Assembly (NCBI GenBank): GCA_041688215.1
Contig: JBDNIO010000186.1
Coordinates: 1-35,283 of the forward strand
DNA: 35,283 nt
Reading direction: 5' to 3'
Source of the DNA: JBDNIO01 sp041688215
GTDB lineage: Bacteria > Pseudomonadota > Gammaproteobacteria > Nevskiales > Salinisphaeraceae
Shown here: positions 1 to 8,127 of the stretch, piece by piece
Numbering within the stretch: position 1 is the first letter of the stretch
How the letters are laid out: every line of letters begins with the position of its first letter
The notes under the pieces: generated by a model
The model's input: the letters and a program-made list of their open reading frames with translations, nothing else
Databases searched by the model: none
Told to the model about the DNA's origin: nothing
Translations under genes and position numbers: made by a program

Positions 1-1178
1 CCCAGGATTTGCCGCGCCACGCTGCGGCGATGCACTTCGTCGGGGCCGTCATAAATGCGGGCGGCGCGTTCTTGGCGATAGTACCAGGCGATGATGGTGT
101 CGTCGGTCATGCCGAGCGCGCCGTGGGCTTGCAGGGCGCGGTCGAGTACCCGCTGCAGAGTGTTGGCAACGAGGTATTTAATCATCGCGATTTCGGTGCG
201 TGCGGCTTTCCAGCCCAAAGTATCGCCGGTCCACGCCGCTTTCAGGACCATGGTTCTTGCAGCTTCGATTTCCGCGGCGTTGTCGGCAATCCAGGTTTGC
301 ACGGTTTGCTGGTCGGCCAGTTTTACGCCGTCTGCAACTTCACGGGTCAGGGCCTGTTTGCACAGCAATTGCTGCGCACGTTTGCAGATACCGAGCCAGC
401 GCATACAGTGGTGGATGCGCCCCGGGCCGAGTCTTTTTTGTGCCAGCAGAAATCCTTGGCCCTCCGGACCCAGGCGGTTTTCCACTGGTACGTGGCAGTC
501 TTCAAACTTGATTTCCGCGTGGCTAAAATAGCCGCTGCCGGCGTGGCCCATAACCGGCACGTTGCGCACGAAATTCAGCCCCAGGGTGTCGGCGGGGACG
601 ATGATCATGGAGGCGCGTTGGCGTTTTTGCGCGTCCGGATTGGTCACCGCCATAACGATTGTGAACGCGGAACCCTCGAAGCATGAGGTAAACCATTTGT
701 GGCCATTGATGACGTATTCGTCGCCGTCGCGCACCGCCGTGGCCTGCAATAAAGTGGGGTTGGAGCCGGCGGTGTTTTTATCCGTCATGGCAAAACAACT
801 TCGGGTTTCGCCGGCGGCCAGGGGTTCAAGATAGGTCTGTTTTTGCGCGTCGCTGCCGAATTCAATCAGCAGCTCCATGTTGCCGGCGTCCGGCGCCTGC
901 GCACCGAAAACATAATGACCAACCGGGGTTTGGCCCATCACCTCTGAGAGCAAACCTAAGTCCAGCAGGGATAGACCCATGCCGCCGAGCTCATTGGGCA
1001 GATTCGGCGCCCACATTCCGATAGCTTTTATCTTTTCACGCTTTTCCTGCAGTACCGGCTCGATGGCATACCAGTCGTGACCCTGAAGTTGCGGTTCCAG
1101 CGGGATGAGTTCTTTTTCTACAAACGCTTGCGCACGGTCGAGCAGGACGCGGGTTTGTTCGGGTATTGAAAAGTCCAT
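1..1178 (-). CDS. acyl-CoA dehydrogenase, 3' end cut by the window
   Basis: FAD-dependent alpha,beta-dehydrogenation of an acyl-CoA thioester. The minus strand reads open from ATG at 1178 to the window edge (392 codons). It starts MDFSIPEQTRVLLDRAQAFV, the N-terminal helical domain. A middle flavin/substrate segment contains CFAMTDKNTAGSNPT, and the C-terminal helical domain contains GPGRIHHCMRWLGICKRA. Near the cut end lie QAHGALGMTDDT and ARIYDGPDEVH. The YDGPDEVH ending resembles the ACAD10/ACAD11-like clade rather than short-chain enzymes, but substrate length cannot be read from sequence. About 400 residues is usual, so only a few C-terminal residues are missing. GGAG lies about 8 bases before the ATG. 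The histidine phosphatase gene ends 17 bp upstream, so the two look co-transcribed. Confidence 0.9.
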   Translation of the reverse strand, partial: MDFSIPEQTRVLLDRAQAFVEKELIPLEPQLQGHDWYAIEPVLQEKREKIKAIGMWAPNLPNELGGMGLSLLDLGLLSEVMGQTPVGHYVFGAQAPDAGNMELLIEFGSDAQKQTYLEPLAAGETRSCFAMTDKNTAGSNPTLLQATAVRDGDEYVINGHKWFTSCFEGSAFTIVMAVTNPDAQKRQRASMIIVPADTLGLNFVRNVPVMGHAGSGYFSHAEIKFEDCHVPVENRLGPEGQGFLLAQKRLGPGRIHHCMRWLGICKRAQQLLCKQALTREVADGVKLADQQTVQTWIADNAAEIEAARTMVLKAAWTGDTLGWKAARTEIAMIKYLVANTLQRVLDRALQAHGALGMTDDTIIAWYYRQERAARIYDGPDEVHRRSVARQIL

Positions 1179-1195
1179 GGGAGTCTCCGAGTGCG

Positions 1196-1897
1196 TTATC
1201 TGTGGGTAATTATTGCGGGATCATTTTCCAGACGCATGTGTGAGGCATCATTGAACCCCATCAGGCGCCAGCCGTTTTTGTTGGACTGAAATTTGGTAAA
1301 CGAGGCGTTATATATGGTCCAGTTGATCTGAATCATCATGTCGTCGGAAACCCCAAGGGCGCTGCCTGTGGCCACAGCAATCGGGCCGCCTGAGGTAAAC
1401 AGGGCAATGCGCGCATCGCGGCCGAAGTCCCTATGGATATCCGCCAGGCCGTCGCGCACACGCTGGCGAAAATGCTGCCAGCTTTCGAAGTTCTCAATCT
1501 CGTGCGGCTCCCCGGCAAGCCACAGACGCGTCATTTGCGCAAAGGCCTTCTGGAATAACCGGCGGTCTTTGAACAAGGCGTCTTTCTGCTCGGCCAGCGC
1601 GGCATCCTGTGCCAGCACGCGTGGCATGTAGGCGGCAAACAGCGAACCGGCATCGTATTCGTTAAACGCCGGACGGGTCTGTATTTCCGGTGCGCCGTCG
1701 AAGGCCGTGGCTGCCTGTTCAGCGGTGACTTGCTGGCGGGACATATCGCCGGCAACCAGAACATCAAATGCCAGTCCCTGAGCGACGAGCGCACGCCCGG
1801 CAATTCTTGCTTGTTGCTCGCCCAGCGGCGAAAGCTTGTCGTAATTGGCCTTGCCGAAGGAGGCCTGACCGTGGCGTATCATTAAAAGTTGCGACAT
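1196..1897 (-). CDS. histidine phosphatase family protein (phosphoglycerate mutase-like)
   Basis: A 233-residue protein of the histidine phosphatase superfamily. The N-terminal MIRHGQASFG is the RHG motif, whose histidine forms the phospho-intermediate. The distal part has FTSGGPIAVATG where the second catalytic histidine motif (usually SHG) is expected, so that position carries SGG, a variation worth noting. The substrate is unknown, and SixA/CobC/PhoE-type names would be guesses. It lies 17 bp upstream of the acyl-CoA dehydrogenase gene and probably forms an operon with it. Histidine phosphatases commonly accompany ACAD11-like dehydrogenases and phosphotransferases, which suggests a lipid or acyl-CoA role by context only. 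The promoter probably lies in the 1898-2055 gap that carries a TetR-type palindrome. Confidence 0.85.
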   Translation of the reverse strand: MSQLLMIRHGQASFGKANYDKLSPLGEQQARIAGRALVAQGLAFDVLVAGDMSRQQVTAEQAATAFDGAPEIQTRPAFNEYDAGSLFAAYMPRVLAQDAALAEQKDALFKDRRLFQKAFAQMTRLWLAGEPHEIENFESWQHFRQRVRDGLADIHRDFGRDARIALFTSGGPIAVATGSALGVSDDMMIQINWTIYNASFTKFQSNKNGWRLMGFNDASHMRLENDPAIITHR

Positions 1898-1931
1898 ACG
1901 GGCAACTTATACGGGTCCTGGCGGGCTGTCA

Positions 1932-1953
1932 ATATCGAACGAACGTTCGATAT
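1932..1953. promoter_or_regulatory. 22-bp perfect palindrome, probable TetR-family operator
   Basis: Two 10-base arms, ATATCGAACG and its exact reverse complement, flank a central AA. The inner GAACG/CGTTC core is typical of operators bound by TetR-family regulators of fatty-acid and acyl-CoA genes. It sits in the divergent gap between the histidine phosphatase/acyl-CoA dehydrogenase pair (left) and the saccharopine-dehydrogenase-like gene (right), so it could control both. No TetR gene lies in the window, so the regulator is inferred. Confidence 0.65.
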
Positions 1954-2055
1954 ATAAACTGATCAGAGTGACGCCTGCTTTGACGCCCGCGTCGCAGGCA
2001 TCATAATACCCGGCCAACGATACGCAACGGCGAACAGGGTTTGCAGCGAACTGGA

Positions 2056-3129
2056 ATGATGACTCAATCAAAAAACTGGATGATCTACGGCGCTAACGGC
2101 TATACCGGAGAATTGATCGCACGGGAAGCGGTCAAGCAGGGATTGCAGCCGGTTCTGGCTGGCCGTAGCGCAGGCAAACTAACGCCGCTAGCGGAAGAAC
2201 TGGGCCTGGAATCCCGGATTTTTAATCTGGATGACGGCAATGAACTGGTTCGCCAGCTCGGGGACATGGCGTTGGTATTGCATTGCGCCGGGCCGTTTTC
2301 CGCGACCGCGCCGCCCATGATTGAAGCCTGCATTGCCAGCGGTACGCATTATCTGGATATTACCGGCGAAATATCGGTATTTGAACACGCATTTTCGCAG
2401 CACTGGATGGCTAACGAGGCGGGCGTTGTACTGTGCCCGGGGGTCGGTTTCGACGTTATTCCCACCGATTGTATAGCGGCGTACCTGAAAGAAGCCCTGC
2501 CGGATGCCATCCATCTGGCACTGGGATTTGATTCGCGCTCGGGCATGTCGCCGGGTACCGCCAAATCCTCCATCGAAGGCCTGGCCGGCGGTGGTAAGGT
2601 GCGTAAAGGTGGCGGGATTACCACCGTGCCGCTGGCGCACGGGATACGCCGGATCGATTTTGGAGATGGTAAGAAACTGGCGATGACCATTCCCTGGGGC
2701 GACGTCTCCACCGCCTGGTTTACCACCGGCATTCCGGATATTGAAGTTTACGTTCCCTCTTCCGCGAAGTTGATCAAACGCCTGCGGCAGATGGACGTGG
2801 CGCGGCCCGTGCTGGGTACCTGGCCGGTGCAAAAACTGCTGAAGGCCATGGTGGCCAGACGCGTGACGGGCCCAAGCGCGGAAAAGCGCGAACAAATGCC
2901 GACCTTTGTCTGGGGCCAGGCCGTGAACGCCGAGGGCGAGATGCGTACCGCGCGCATCACCACCGCCAACGGCTATACCGTAACCATTTACGGCTCGCTG
3001 GAAGTAGCGAAATTTCTGCTCGAAAACAAGGTGGAAGGCGGCATATATACGCCCTCGAAACTGGCGGGCAAAGAACTGGTATTGCGCTTGCCCGGCTCCG
3101 GAGAGTTGAGCATGATTCCGCCTGCGTAG
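2056..3129 (+). CDS. saccharopine dehydrogenase-like NAD(P)-binding oxidoreductase
   Basis: A 357-residue protein. The N-terminal Rossmann segment WMIYGANGYTGELIA carries the GxxGxxG dinucleotide motif, and CAGPF and TGE-type turns follow as in the saccharopine dehydrogenase NADP-binding domain. The family includes human SCCPDH and mycobacterial trans-acting enoyl reductases. Lysine metabolism is not implied; a lipid-reduction role would fit the acyl-CoA dehydrogenase across the shared promoter region but is inference. The ATG at 2056 is followed directly by another at 2059. Either gives the motif at the usual distance from the N-terminus, whereas the TTG at 2041 would add five residues with no spaced ribosome site. 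No strong Shine-Dalgarno is visible. The gene converges on mtfA, with a short GGCAAG/CTTGCC hairpin (3139-3157) between the stops. Confidence 0.8.
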   Translation: MMTQSKNWMIYGANGYTGELIAREAVKQGLQPVLAGRSAGKLTPLAEELGLESRIFNLDDGNELVRQLGDMALVLHCAGPFSATAPPMIEACIASGTHYLDITGEISVFEHAFSQHWMANEAGVVLCPGVGFDVIPTDCIAAYLKEALPDAIHLALGFDSRSGMSPGTAKSSIEGLAGGGKVRKGGGITTVPLAHGIRRIDFGDGKKLAMTIPWGDVSTAWFTTGIPDIEVYVPSSAKLIKRLRQMDVARPVLGTWPVQKLLKAMVARRVTGPSAEKREQMPTFVWGQAVNAEGEMRTARITTANGYTVTIYGSLEVAKFLLENKVEGGIYTPSKLAGKELVLRLPGSGELSMIPPA

Positions 3130-3157
3130 CTGTTGCAAGGCAAGCGACACACTTGCC

Positions 3158-3952
3158 CTACAGTGTCGCGGTATCCAGACCGTAGTATTTAACCAGCAGC
3201 TTATATAGCGCGGGATGGTGCTCGGCCAGTTCGGCGCCGCGCTGAATATAGGTTTCCGTAGCCACGGCGAAAAACTCTGCCGGATTAGTGGCGCCGTAGT
3301 CATCGAGCACGGCCGAGGGCTTACCTTGCAAGCGGGCATACTCGCTTGTGAAAATTTCCGACCATTCGGAATAATCCGAAAGCATTGGTGCGCCTATCGC
3401 CTGCGGGTTTTCAAAATCCAGTTGATGCGCGAACTCATGCACGATTACGTTATGCGCTGCGCCCTCACTGGCCGCCTGCACGTCGTCCCACGACAAAATA
3501 ACCCGGCCCGAATCCCAGGCCTCGCCCGCCAGCAAGTCCGGCGCATCGCTGACCAGACCCATTTCATCCGGCTGGTCGTGATGCACATAGAACGCGCTCG
3601 GGTAAACCAGAATAGACGCCAGCGCAGGGTAACAATCCGCATCGGGCTGCAGGCATAACAAACAGGCGTGGCCGGTGATGGTCATGCGCACCCGCTCGTC
3701 GATCTCGAAACCGGCACAGCCATAGAATGATTTTTCTGCCAGAAATACCTGAATCTGGCCCTCCAGCCGCTGTTTTTGCGCGCGCGGCAAACGTCTATAT
3801 AACGGCAGATTACTTTTAAGAATGCGGCGCTGGGCGCGCGACAAGGCCTGGCTTGCCAGGCGTTTATGCCTTGCCTGACGTAGCAGCGGCGGCAGGAACA
3901 GCCATAACAGAGCCACGGCCACCGCCACGATAACTACCGCGATAGCGAGCAT
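3158..3952 (-). CDS. mtfA: MtfA-family zinc-dependent peptidase
   Basis: M90-family metallopeptidase of 264 residues, close to the roughly 265 of E. coli MtfA (known as a cytosolic aminopeptidase that binds the repressor Mlc). The metal site is visible as VIVHEFAHQLDFENP (HExxH). Downstream, the conserved NPAEFFAVATETYI supplies the likely third ligand glutamate. Residues 1-22 (MLAIAVVIVAVAVALLWLFL) form a strong membrane segment, so this version is probably membrane-anchored. I start at ATG 3952 because the open frame upstream (to 4069) runs inside the preceding nucleotidase gene. The start is 10 bp after that gene's stop, so translation is probably coupled. Regulation through Mlc is not shown here. 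Confidence 0.88.
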   Translation of the reverse strand: MLAIAVVIVAVAVALLWLFLPPLLRQARHKRLASQALSRAQRRILKSNLPLYRRLPRAQKQRLEGQIQVFLAEKSFYGCAGFEIDERVRMTITGHACLLCLQPDADCYPALASILVYPSAFYVHHDQPDEMGLVSDAPDLLAGEAWDSGRVILSWDDVQAASEGAAHNVIVHEFAHQLDFENPQAIGAPMLSDYSEWSEIFTSEYARLQGKPSAVLDDYGATNPAEFFAVATETYIQRGAELAEHHPALYKLLVKYYGLDTATL

Positions 3953-3962
3953 TACCGGGGTG

Positions 3963-4856
3963 TTATTCGTTGGCCACGCCGTGCGGCACGTGCCCGGCGG
4001 TGACGTGCTCGGCCGCGGAACCGATATGGGTTTGCTGATCGTCAAAGAAAATATCGGCGCCGAAAGCACGCAGGAACTCGCCTTTGTCCTTGCCGCCCAG
4101 AAACAGCGCCTCGTCGATACGGATGTTCCATACGCGCAGGGTACGTATTACGCGTTCGTGCGCCGGCGCGCCGCGTGAAGTTACCAGCGCGGTGCGGATG
4201 GGGCAGGCTTGCGGGTCGTATTCCGACTGGATGTGGTACAGCGCTTCCAGAAAGCCCTTGAACGGGCCGCCGGGCAACGGGTCATTCGCCGAGGTGACTT
4301 CGCTGTCGGCAAACGCGGCCAGACCCTGCTCCTTGAAGATACGCTCGGCCACATCCGAGAACAGTACGGCGTCGCCGTCGAACGCGATTTTTAATGCGCC
4401 GGCGCCGCTGCTGCGCGGGCGGGTGGGCACGATAGTAGCGGCGGCGTAACCGGCTTCCAGCGCAGCGCGCACATCGTCCGGATCGGCGGATAAAAACAAA
4501 TGCGCGCCAAACGGTGCCACATAACGATAAGGCGATTCGCCACTGGTAAATGCGGCGCGTGCGATGTCGAGCTTGTGATGGGTAATCGAATTGAACACCC
4601 GCAGGCCGGTATCCGCGCTGTTGCGGGATAACAGAATCACTTCCACGCGCTGCCGGCTGGCCTCGTTAAGCCCTAGCAATTTTTTGGTCAGGCCAAAGGC
4701 TACGCCCGGCTCGAGCACATCTTCTTCGTGCTCAATCTGATAACGGCAATAGGTCTCGCGGCCCTGTTGCTGAAAAACCTGATGCGACTCTTCCAGGTCA
4801 AACAGCGCACGCGAGGAAATGGCGATAACCAGCTTGGTGTTGGCGCTTGCTTTCAT
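3963..4856 (-). CDS. 5'-nucleotidase, NT5C1-like family
   Basis: A 297-residue protein of the bacterial 5'-nucleotidase family related to cytosolic 5'-nucleotidase 1. Members dephosphorylate nucleoside monophosphates with a HAD-type aspartate mechanism. Visible landmarks are LVIAISSRALFDLEESHQVF (N-terminal), VILLSRNSADTGLRVFNSI, LKIAFDGDAVLFSDVAER (DGDAVLF, the likely nucleophile motif), ALVTSRGAPAHERVIRTL, and a final LFLGGKDKGEFLRAFGADIF. The length matches the family. It is first in a leftward pair with mtfA, 10 bp apart. The preceding gap (4857-5008) is shared with the rightward small membrane protein gene, and no clear promoter could be picked out there. Confidence 0.82.
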   Translation of the reverse strand: MKASANTKLVIAISSRALFDLEESHQVFQQQGRETYCRYQIEHEEDVLEPGVAFGLTKKLLGLNEASRQRVEVILLSRNSADTGLRVFNSITHHKLDIARAAFTSGESPYRYVAPFGAHLFLSADPDDVRAALEAGYAAATIVPTRPRSSGAGALKIAFDGDAVLFSDVAERIFKEQGLAAFADSEVTSANDPLPGGPFKGFLEALYHIQSEYDPQACPIRTALVTSRGAPAHERVIRTLRVWNIRIDEALFLGGKDKGEFLRAFGADIFFDDQQTHIGSAAEHVTAGHVPHGVANE

Positions 4857-5008
4857 ACCGCTATGCTAGGGCATACGCCCCTATCGGACCAGTGAGTGCG
4901 AATACGGCATTTTCACCGGGGACGCAGACCCATTATGCTATGCGCCCTGATCATCGGCCCCTGCGCCCTAATCTGATCGCACGCCTTACCCTTCCCGCGA
5001 GACCGGCC

Positions 5009-5269
5009 ATGCCTTCGATACGCCAATATAGCTGGAAAGACCTGGTCCGCATCGGCGTGGGTATTGTCATGCTTATCCTGGGTCTTGTAGGGCTGGTGTT
5101 ACCGGTACTGCAGGGCGTACTGTTTCTGATTGTCGCTGCCTTTTTGCTCGCGCCCTATAGCCGCTTCATCCGCCGCCGCCTGGAATGGAGCAAGCAACGC
5201 TTTCCCGGCGTGCACGAGAAAGCGGATAGCTTCAAGCGCAAATATTTTTCGGATAAAAATGCGGAATAG
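5009..5269 (+). CDS. small membrane protein, PGPGW-like
   Basis: An 86-residue protein with one hydrophobic hairpin, IGVGIVMLILGLVGLVLPVL followed by GVLFLIVAAFLLAPYS, then a basic tail RFIRRRLEWSKQRFPG ending KYFSDKNAE. The Gly-rich hairpin with LPVLQG followed by a short turn and LLA resembles the PGPGW family of putative transmembrane proteins, function unknown. The ATG at 5009 is chosen because it places the conserved SWKDLVRIGVG segment at the N-terminus. The open frame extends back to 4847 (alternative ATG at 4940), but that part has no family character. The MATE gene follows after 39 bp. Confidence 0.6.
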   Translation: MPSIRQYSWKDLVRIGVGIVMLILGLVGLVLPVLQGVLFLIVAAFLLAPYSRFIRRRLEWSKQRFPGVHEKADSFKRKYFSDKNAE

Positions 5270-5308
5270 CGACTGCGTCAACCCTCTGGCCCGACGCGAA
5301 ACCCAATA

Positions 5309-6649
5309 GTGGCGCAAAACAACACCCAAGGCGGCGCACGTCTGGTGCATGGCTCCGTGCCACGACTGCTGGCGAGCATGTCGATCCCCATGGCTTGGGG
5401 CATTCTGGCGGTAATAACTTTCAATATTGCCGATACTTTTTTCGTGGGTCAGCTCGGTACCACGCCATTGGCCGCGCTTTCGTTTACCTTTCCAGTGGTG
5501 ATGGCGGTAACCAGTCTCGCGCTTGGTTTGGGGATTGGTACGGCATCGGTACTGGCGCGCGCCATTGGTAGTAAGACGCAAGCAGAGGTACAGCGTCTCA
5601 CCACCGACAGCCTGGTGTTATCGACTCTGCTGGTTGCTGTAATCGCTGCGCTGGGGCTACTCACGATCGAGCCGCTTTTTACGCTGTTGGGCGCGGGCCG
5701 GGAAGTATTGCCGCTGATACGCGAATACATGCTTTTCTGGTATCTCGGCATGCCGTTTCTGGTGGTGCCCATGATCGGCAATTTCGCGATGCGCGCCGCT
5801 GGCGAAGCGCGGCTGCCGAGTCTGTTAATGATGGTGGGGGCGGCTATCAATATTTGCCTGGATCCGCTGCTGATATTCGGCGCGGGGCCATTCCCGGCGC
5901 TGGGGATACAGGGAGCAGCAATAGCTTCGGTATGCGCCCGTGTCTGTACGCTGGCCGCCGCGATTCTGATTCTGCAGCGTATGCGGCTAATCGCCTGGAC
6001 CTGGCCGCGGATGTCGCACTTAATGAAATCCGCGCGTGAAATTTCGTACATCGCGGTACCAGCCGCCGCCACGAACGTGATCAATCCGCTATCCGTCGGC
6101 GTTATTACCGCTATCGTTGCCAGTTATGGGCAACCCGCAGTTGCCGGCTTTGGCGTGGCTACACGCATCGAGGCGCTGGCGCTTATTCCACTGCTCGCAC
6201 TCACGGCCGGTCTGGGGCCATTGATCGGACAGAACTGGGGTGCAGGTGCGCGGGACCGGGTGGCGCAGGCACTACATTTCAGCAACAAATTTTCCCTGAT
6301 CTGGGGTGTTGTGGTGGCGTTGTTGTTAGCGCTGCTGGCGCCGGTTATCGTGCCGCTGTTTGATGATCATCCCGAAACCATTGCGGCCGCGACGTTGTAT
6401 CTCTGGATTGTACCCTTGAGTTTTACCGCCTACGGCATCCTCATCTGTGTGAACTCCGCACTCAATGCGGCAGGCCGGCCGCTGATTGCGACTTCGTTGA
6501 TGTTCGCCCGCACGTTTGGCTTATACGTACCGCTAGCGTGGATGGCGGCGCACTGGTTTAACCTGGGTATGGTTTTCGCGGCCGCGGCTGCCGCCAGTTT
6601 TTTATCCGGCGCGGTTGCCTGGCGTCTGGGTTTGCGGCTGACGCGTTAA
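5309..6649 (+). CDS. MATE family multidrug/sodium antiporter
   Basis: A 446-residue polytopic inner-membrane protein with about twelve hydrophobic segments in two repeats, the MATE fold that exports cationic drugs or metabolites using Na+ or H+. The first repeat begins LLASMSIPMAWGILAVITFN, then IADTFFVGQLGTTPLAALSF, a hallmark of the family. LGPLIGQNWGAG marks the start of the second half. The GTG at 5309 keeps the cytosolic tail MAQNNTQGGARLVHG before helix 1; the in-frame ATG at 5378 would remove it. Substrate is not predictable. It follows the small membrane protein gene and converges on ntrC with a 34-bp gap. Confidence 0.9.
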   Translation: MAQNNTQGGARLVHGSVPRLLASMSIPMAWGILAVITFNIADTFFVGQLGTTPLAALSFTFPVVMAVTSLALGLGIGTASVLARAIGSKTQAEVQRLTTDSLVLSTLLVAVIAALGLLTIEPLFTLLGAGREVLPLIREYMLFWYLGMPFLVVPMIGNFAMRAAGEARLPSLLMMVGAAINICLDPLLIFGAGPFPALGIQGAAIASVCARVCTLAAAILILQRMRLIAWTWPRMSHLMKSAREISYIAVPAAATNVINPLSVGVITAIVASYGQPAVAGFGVATRIEALALIPLLALTAGLGPLIGQNWGAGARDRVAQALHFSNKFSLIWGVVVALLLALLAPVIVPLFDDHPETIAAATLYLWIVPLSFTAYGILICVNSALNAAGRPLIATSLMFARTFGLYVPLAWMAAHWFNLGMVFAAAAAASFLSGAVAWRLGLRLTR

Positions 6650-6683
6650 GCCCGAAAATTCAGACACACCCACCGGCGGGGAC

Positions 6684-8111
6684 TCAGGTATCCATAGCCA
6701 GATCCTTGATTTTGCGAGTTAGCGTATTGCGGCCCCAGCCCAGCAAGCGCGCGGCTTCCTGTTTGTGCCCCCCGGTCTGGCCCAGTGCGGCCTGGATAAG
6801 TACCCGCTCGAAATCCGGTAGGAATTCATCCAGCAGCTTTTCGCTGCCTTGCGCCAGACGGCGCTGCGCCCAACGTGCCAAGTGCTGATCCCAAGTGCCG
6901 GCCGTGGCACCGGGTTCAACCACGCCGCTGGTTTGCGCCGCATTTTCCGTGGCGCCCAACTCGGGTGGCAGATCATCCAGCACCACTTCGTTGCCCGGAG
7001 CCATAACGGTGAGCCAGCGGCAAAGATTTTCCAACTGGCGCACGTTGCCCGGCCAGTTCAGCGTGCCCAGAAAATCTGTTACCTGCGGGTGCAAGGCCTT
7101 GGCCGGGGTATCGAGCTCTGCCGCCGCACGTTGCATGAAAAATTTCAGCAGCAATGGGATATCCGCCAAGCGCTCGCGCAGCGGGGGCACGCGCATGCGA
7201 ATTACGTTGATGCGGTGGAACAGGTCCTCGCGGAAACTGCCCGCGGATACTTTTTTCTCAAGATCCTGATGGGTGGCCGCGATAATGCGCACATTTACCG
7301 AAACCGGCACGTGGCCGCCGACGCGGTAAAACTGGCCGTCTTGCAGCACCCGCAGTAATCGCGTTTGCAGTTCGGCCGGCATGTCGCCGATCTCATCCAG
7401 AAACAGGGTGCCGCCGTCGGCCTGTTCAAAGCGGCCGCGACGTTGTCCGGCGGCGCCGGTGAACGCGCCTTTTTCGTGGCCAAAAAATTCTGATTCCACC
7501 AGATCTTTCGGAATCGCTGCGGTGTTTATGGCGATGAAGGGTTTGTCCGCACGTGGACTGTTTTCATGCAGGGCGCTGGCAACCAGCTCCTTGCCAGTGC
7601 CCGATTCGCCGGTAATCAACACGGTGATATTGGAATGGCTCAAGCGCCCGATGGCACGAAAGACTTCCTGCATGGCCGGGGCTTCGCCAATAATTTGCGA
7701 ACTGGGTTTATGCTCTGGCGGCTGCTGGCCCTTGTTTTCCTTGTTCAACTGCGCGGCGCGCAGCACAAGCTCCACAGCCTCGTCTACATCGAAGGGCTTG
7801 GGCAGGTATTCGAATGCGCCACCGCGATAGGCGGCGACTGCGCTTTCCAGGTCGGAATGCGCGGTCATGATAATAACTGGCAGTTTGGGCCGCAGCGCGT
7901 GCACCCGCTCGAGCAGGTCCAGACCGCTAATACCGGGCATTCGAATATCACTGATCAGGACATCGGGTGTGTCCTCGTCCAGGGCATCAATCAACTCGAC
8001 ACCGCCCGGGTAAACCGCTGTCTCGATACCGGCGCTAGTCAGCGCACGTTCGAGAACCCAGCGAATGGATTCGTCATCGTCGACAACCCAGGCTTTTAGC
8101 GCCACTGTCAT
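6684..8111 (-). CDS. ntrC: nitrogen regulation response regulator NtrC
   Basis: A 475-residue sigma-54 activator (E. coli NtrC is 469). The receiver domain (about 1-120) has the acidic pocket DDDES and phospho-acceptor D55 in VLISDIRMPG. The AAA+ domain has Walker A GESGTGKE, the sigma-54 contact loop GAFTGA and Walker B GTLFLDEIGDMP. The C-terminal Fis-type helix-turn-helix reads GHKQEAARLLGWGRNTLTRK. When phosphorylated by NtrB at low nitrogen it oligomerises at enhancer palindromes and opens sigma-54 promoters. It lies 16 bp after ntrB and is surely co-transcribed with it. NtrC-type sites upstream of ntrB and glnA suggest autoregulation and glnA activation. Confidence 0.97.
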   Translation of the reverse strand: MTVALKAWVVDDDESIRWVLERALTSAGIETAVYPGGVELIDALDEDTPDVLISDIRMPGISGLDLLERVHALRPKLPVIIMTAHSDLESAVAAYRGGAFEYLPKPFDVDEAVELVLRAAQLNKENKGQQPPEHKPSSQIIGEAPAMQEVFRAIGRLSHSNITVLITGESGTGKELVASALHENSPRADKPFIAINTAAIPKDLVESEFFGHEKGAFTGAAGQRRGRFEQADGGTLFLDEIGDMPAELQTRLLRVLQDGQFYRVGGHVPVSVNVRIIAATHQDLEKKVSAGSFREDLFHRINVIRMRVPPLRERLADIPLLLKFFMQRAAAELDTPAKALHPQVTDFLGTLNWPGNVRQLENLCRWLTVMAPGNEVVLDDLPPELGATENAAQTSGVVEPGATAGTWDQHLARWAQRRLAQGSEKLLDEFLPDFERVLIQAALGQTGGHKQEAARLLGWGRNTLTRKIKDLAMDT

Positions 8112-8127
8112 TATGCTTCAACCCTGT

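Noticed and set aside
3139..3157. GGCAAG/CTTGCC hairpin between convergent stops, with a similar GGCAAGC/GCTTGCC at 28524-28545
   Set aside because: Six- to seven-base stems without T runs. Similarity between the two is limited to the stem and too short to call a repeat family or a terminator.
2188..3339. 383-codon open frame on the minus strand
   Set aside because: It lies antisense to the saccharopine-dehydrogenase-like gene in a high-GC region, shows no recognisable domain, and has His/Gly/Arg-rich composition typical of shadow frames.
4847..5008. Upstream extension of the small membrane protein (54 more codons)
   Set aside because: No family character, overlaps the nucleotidase start region, and its Ala/Pro/Arg composition looks non-coding.
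7306..7320. CACGTG-containing site in ntrC considered as a third parS
   Set aside because: Only the central hexamer is shared; the flanks do not match the TGTTCC/GGAACA arms.
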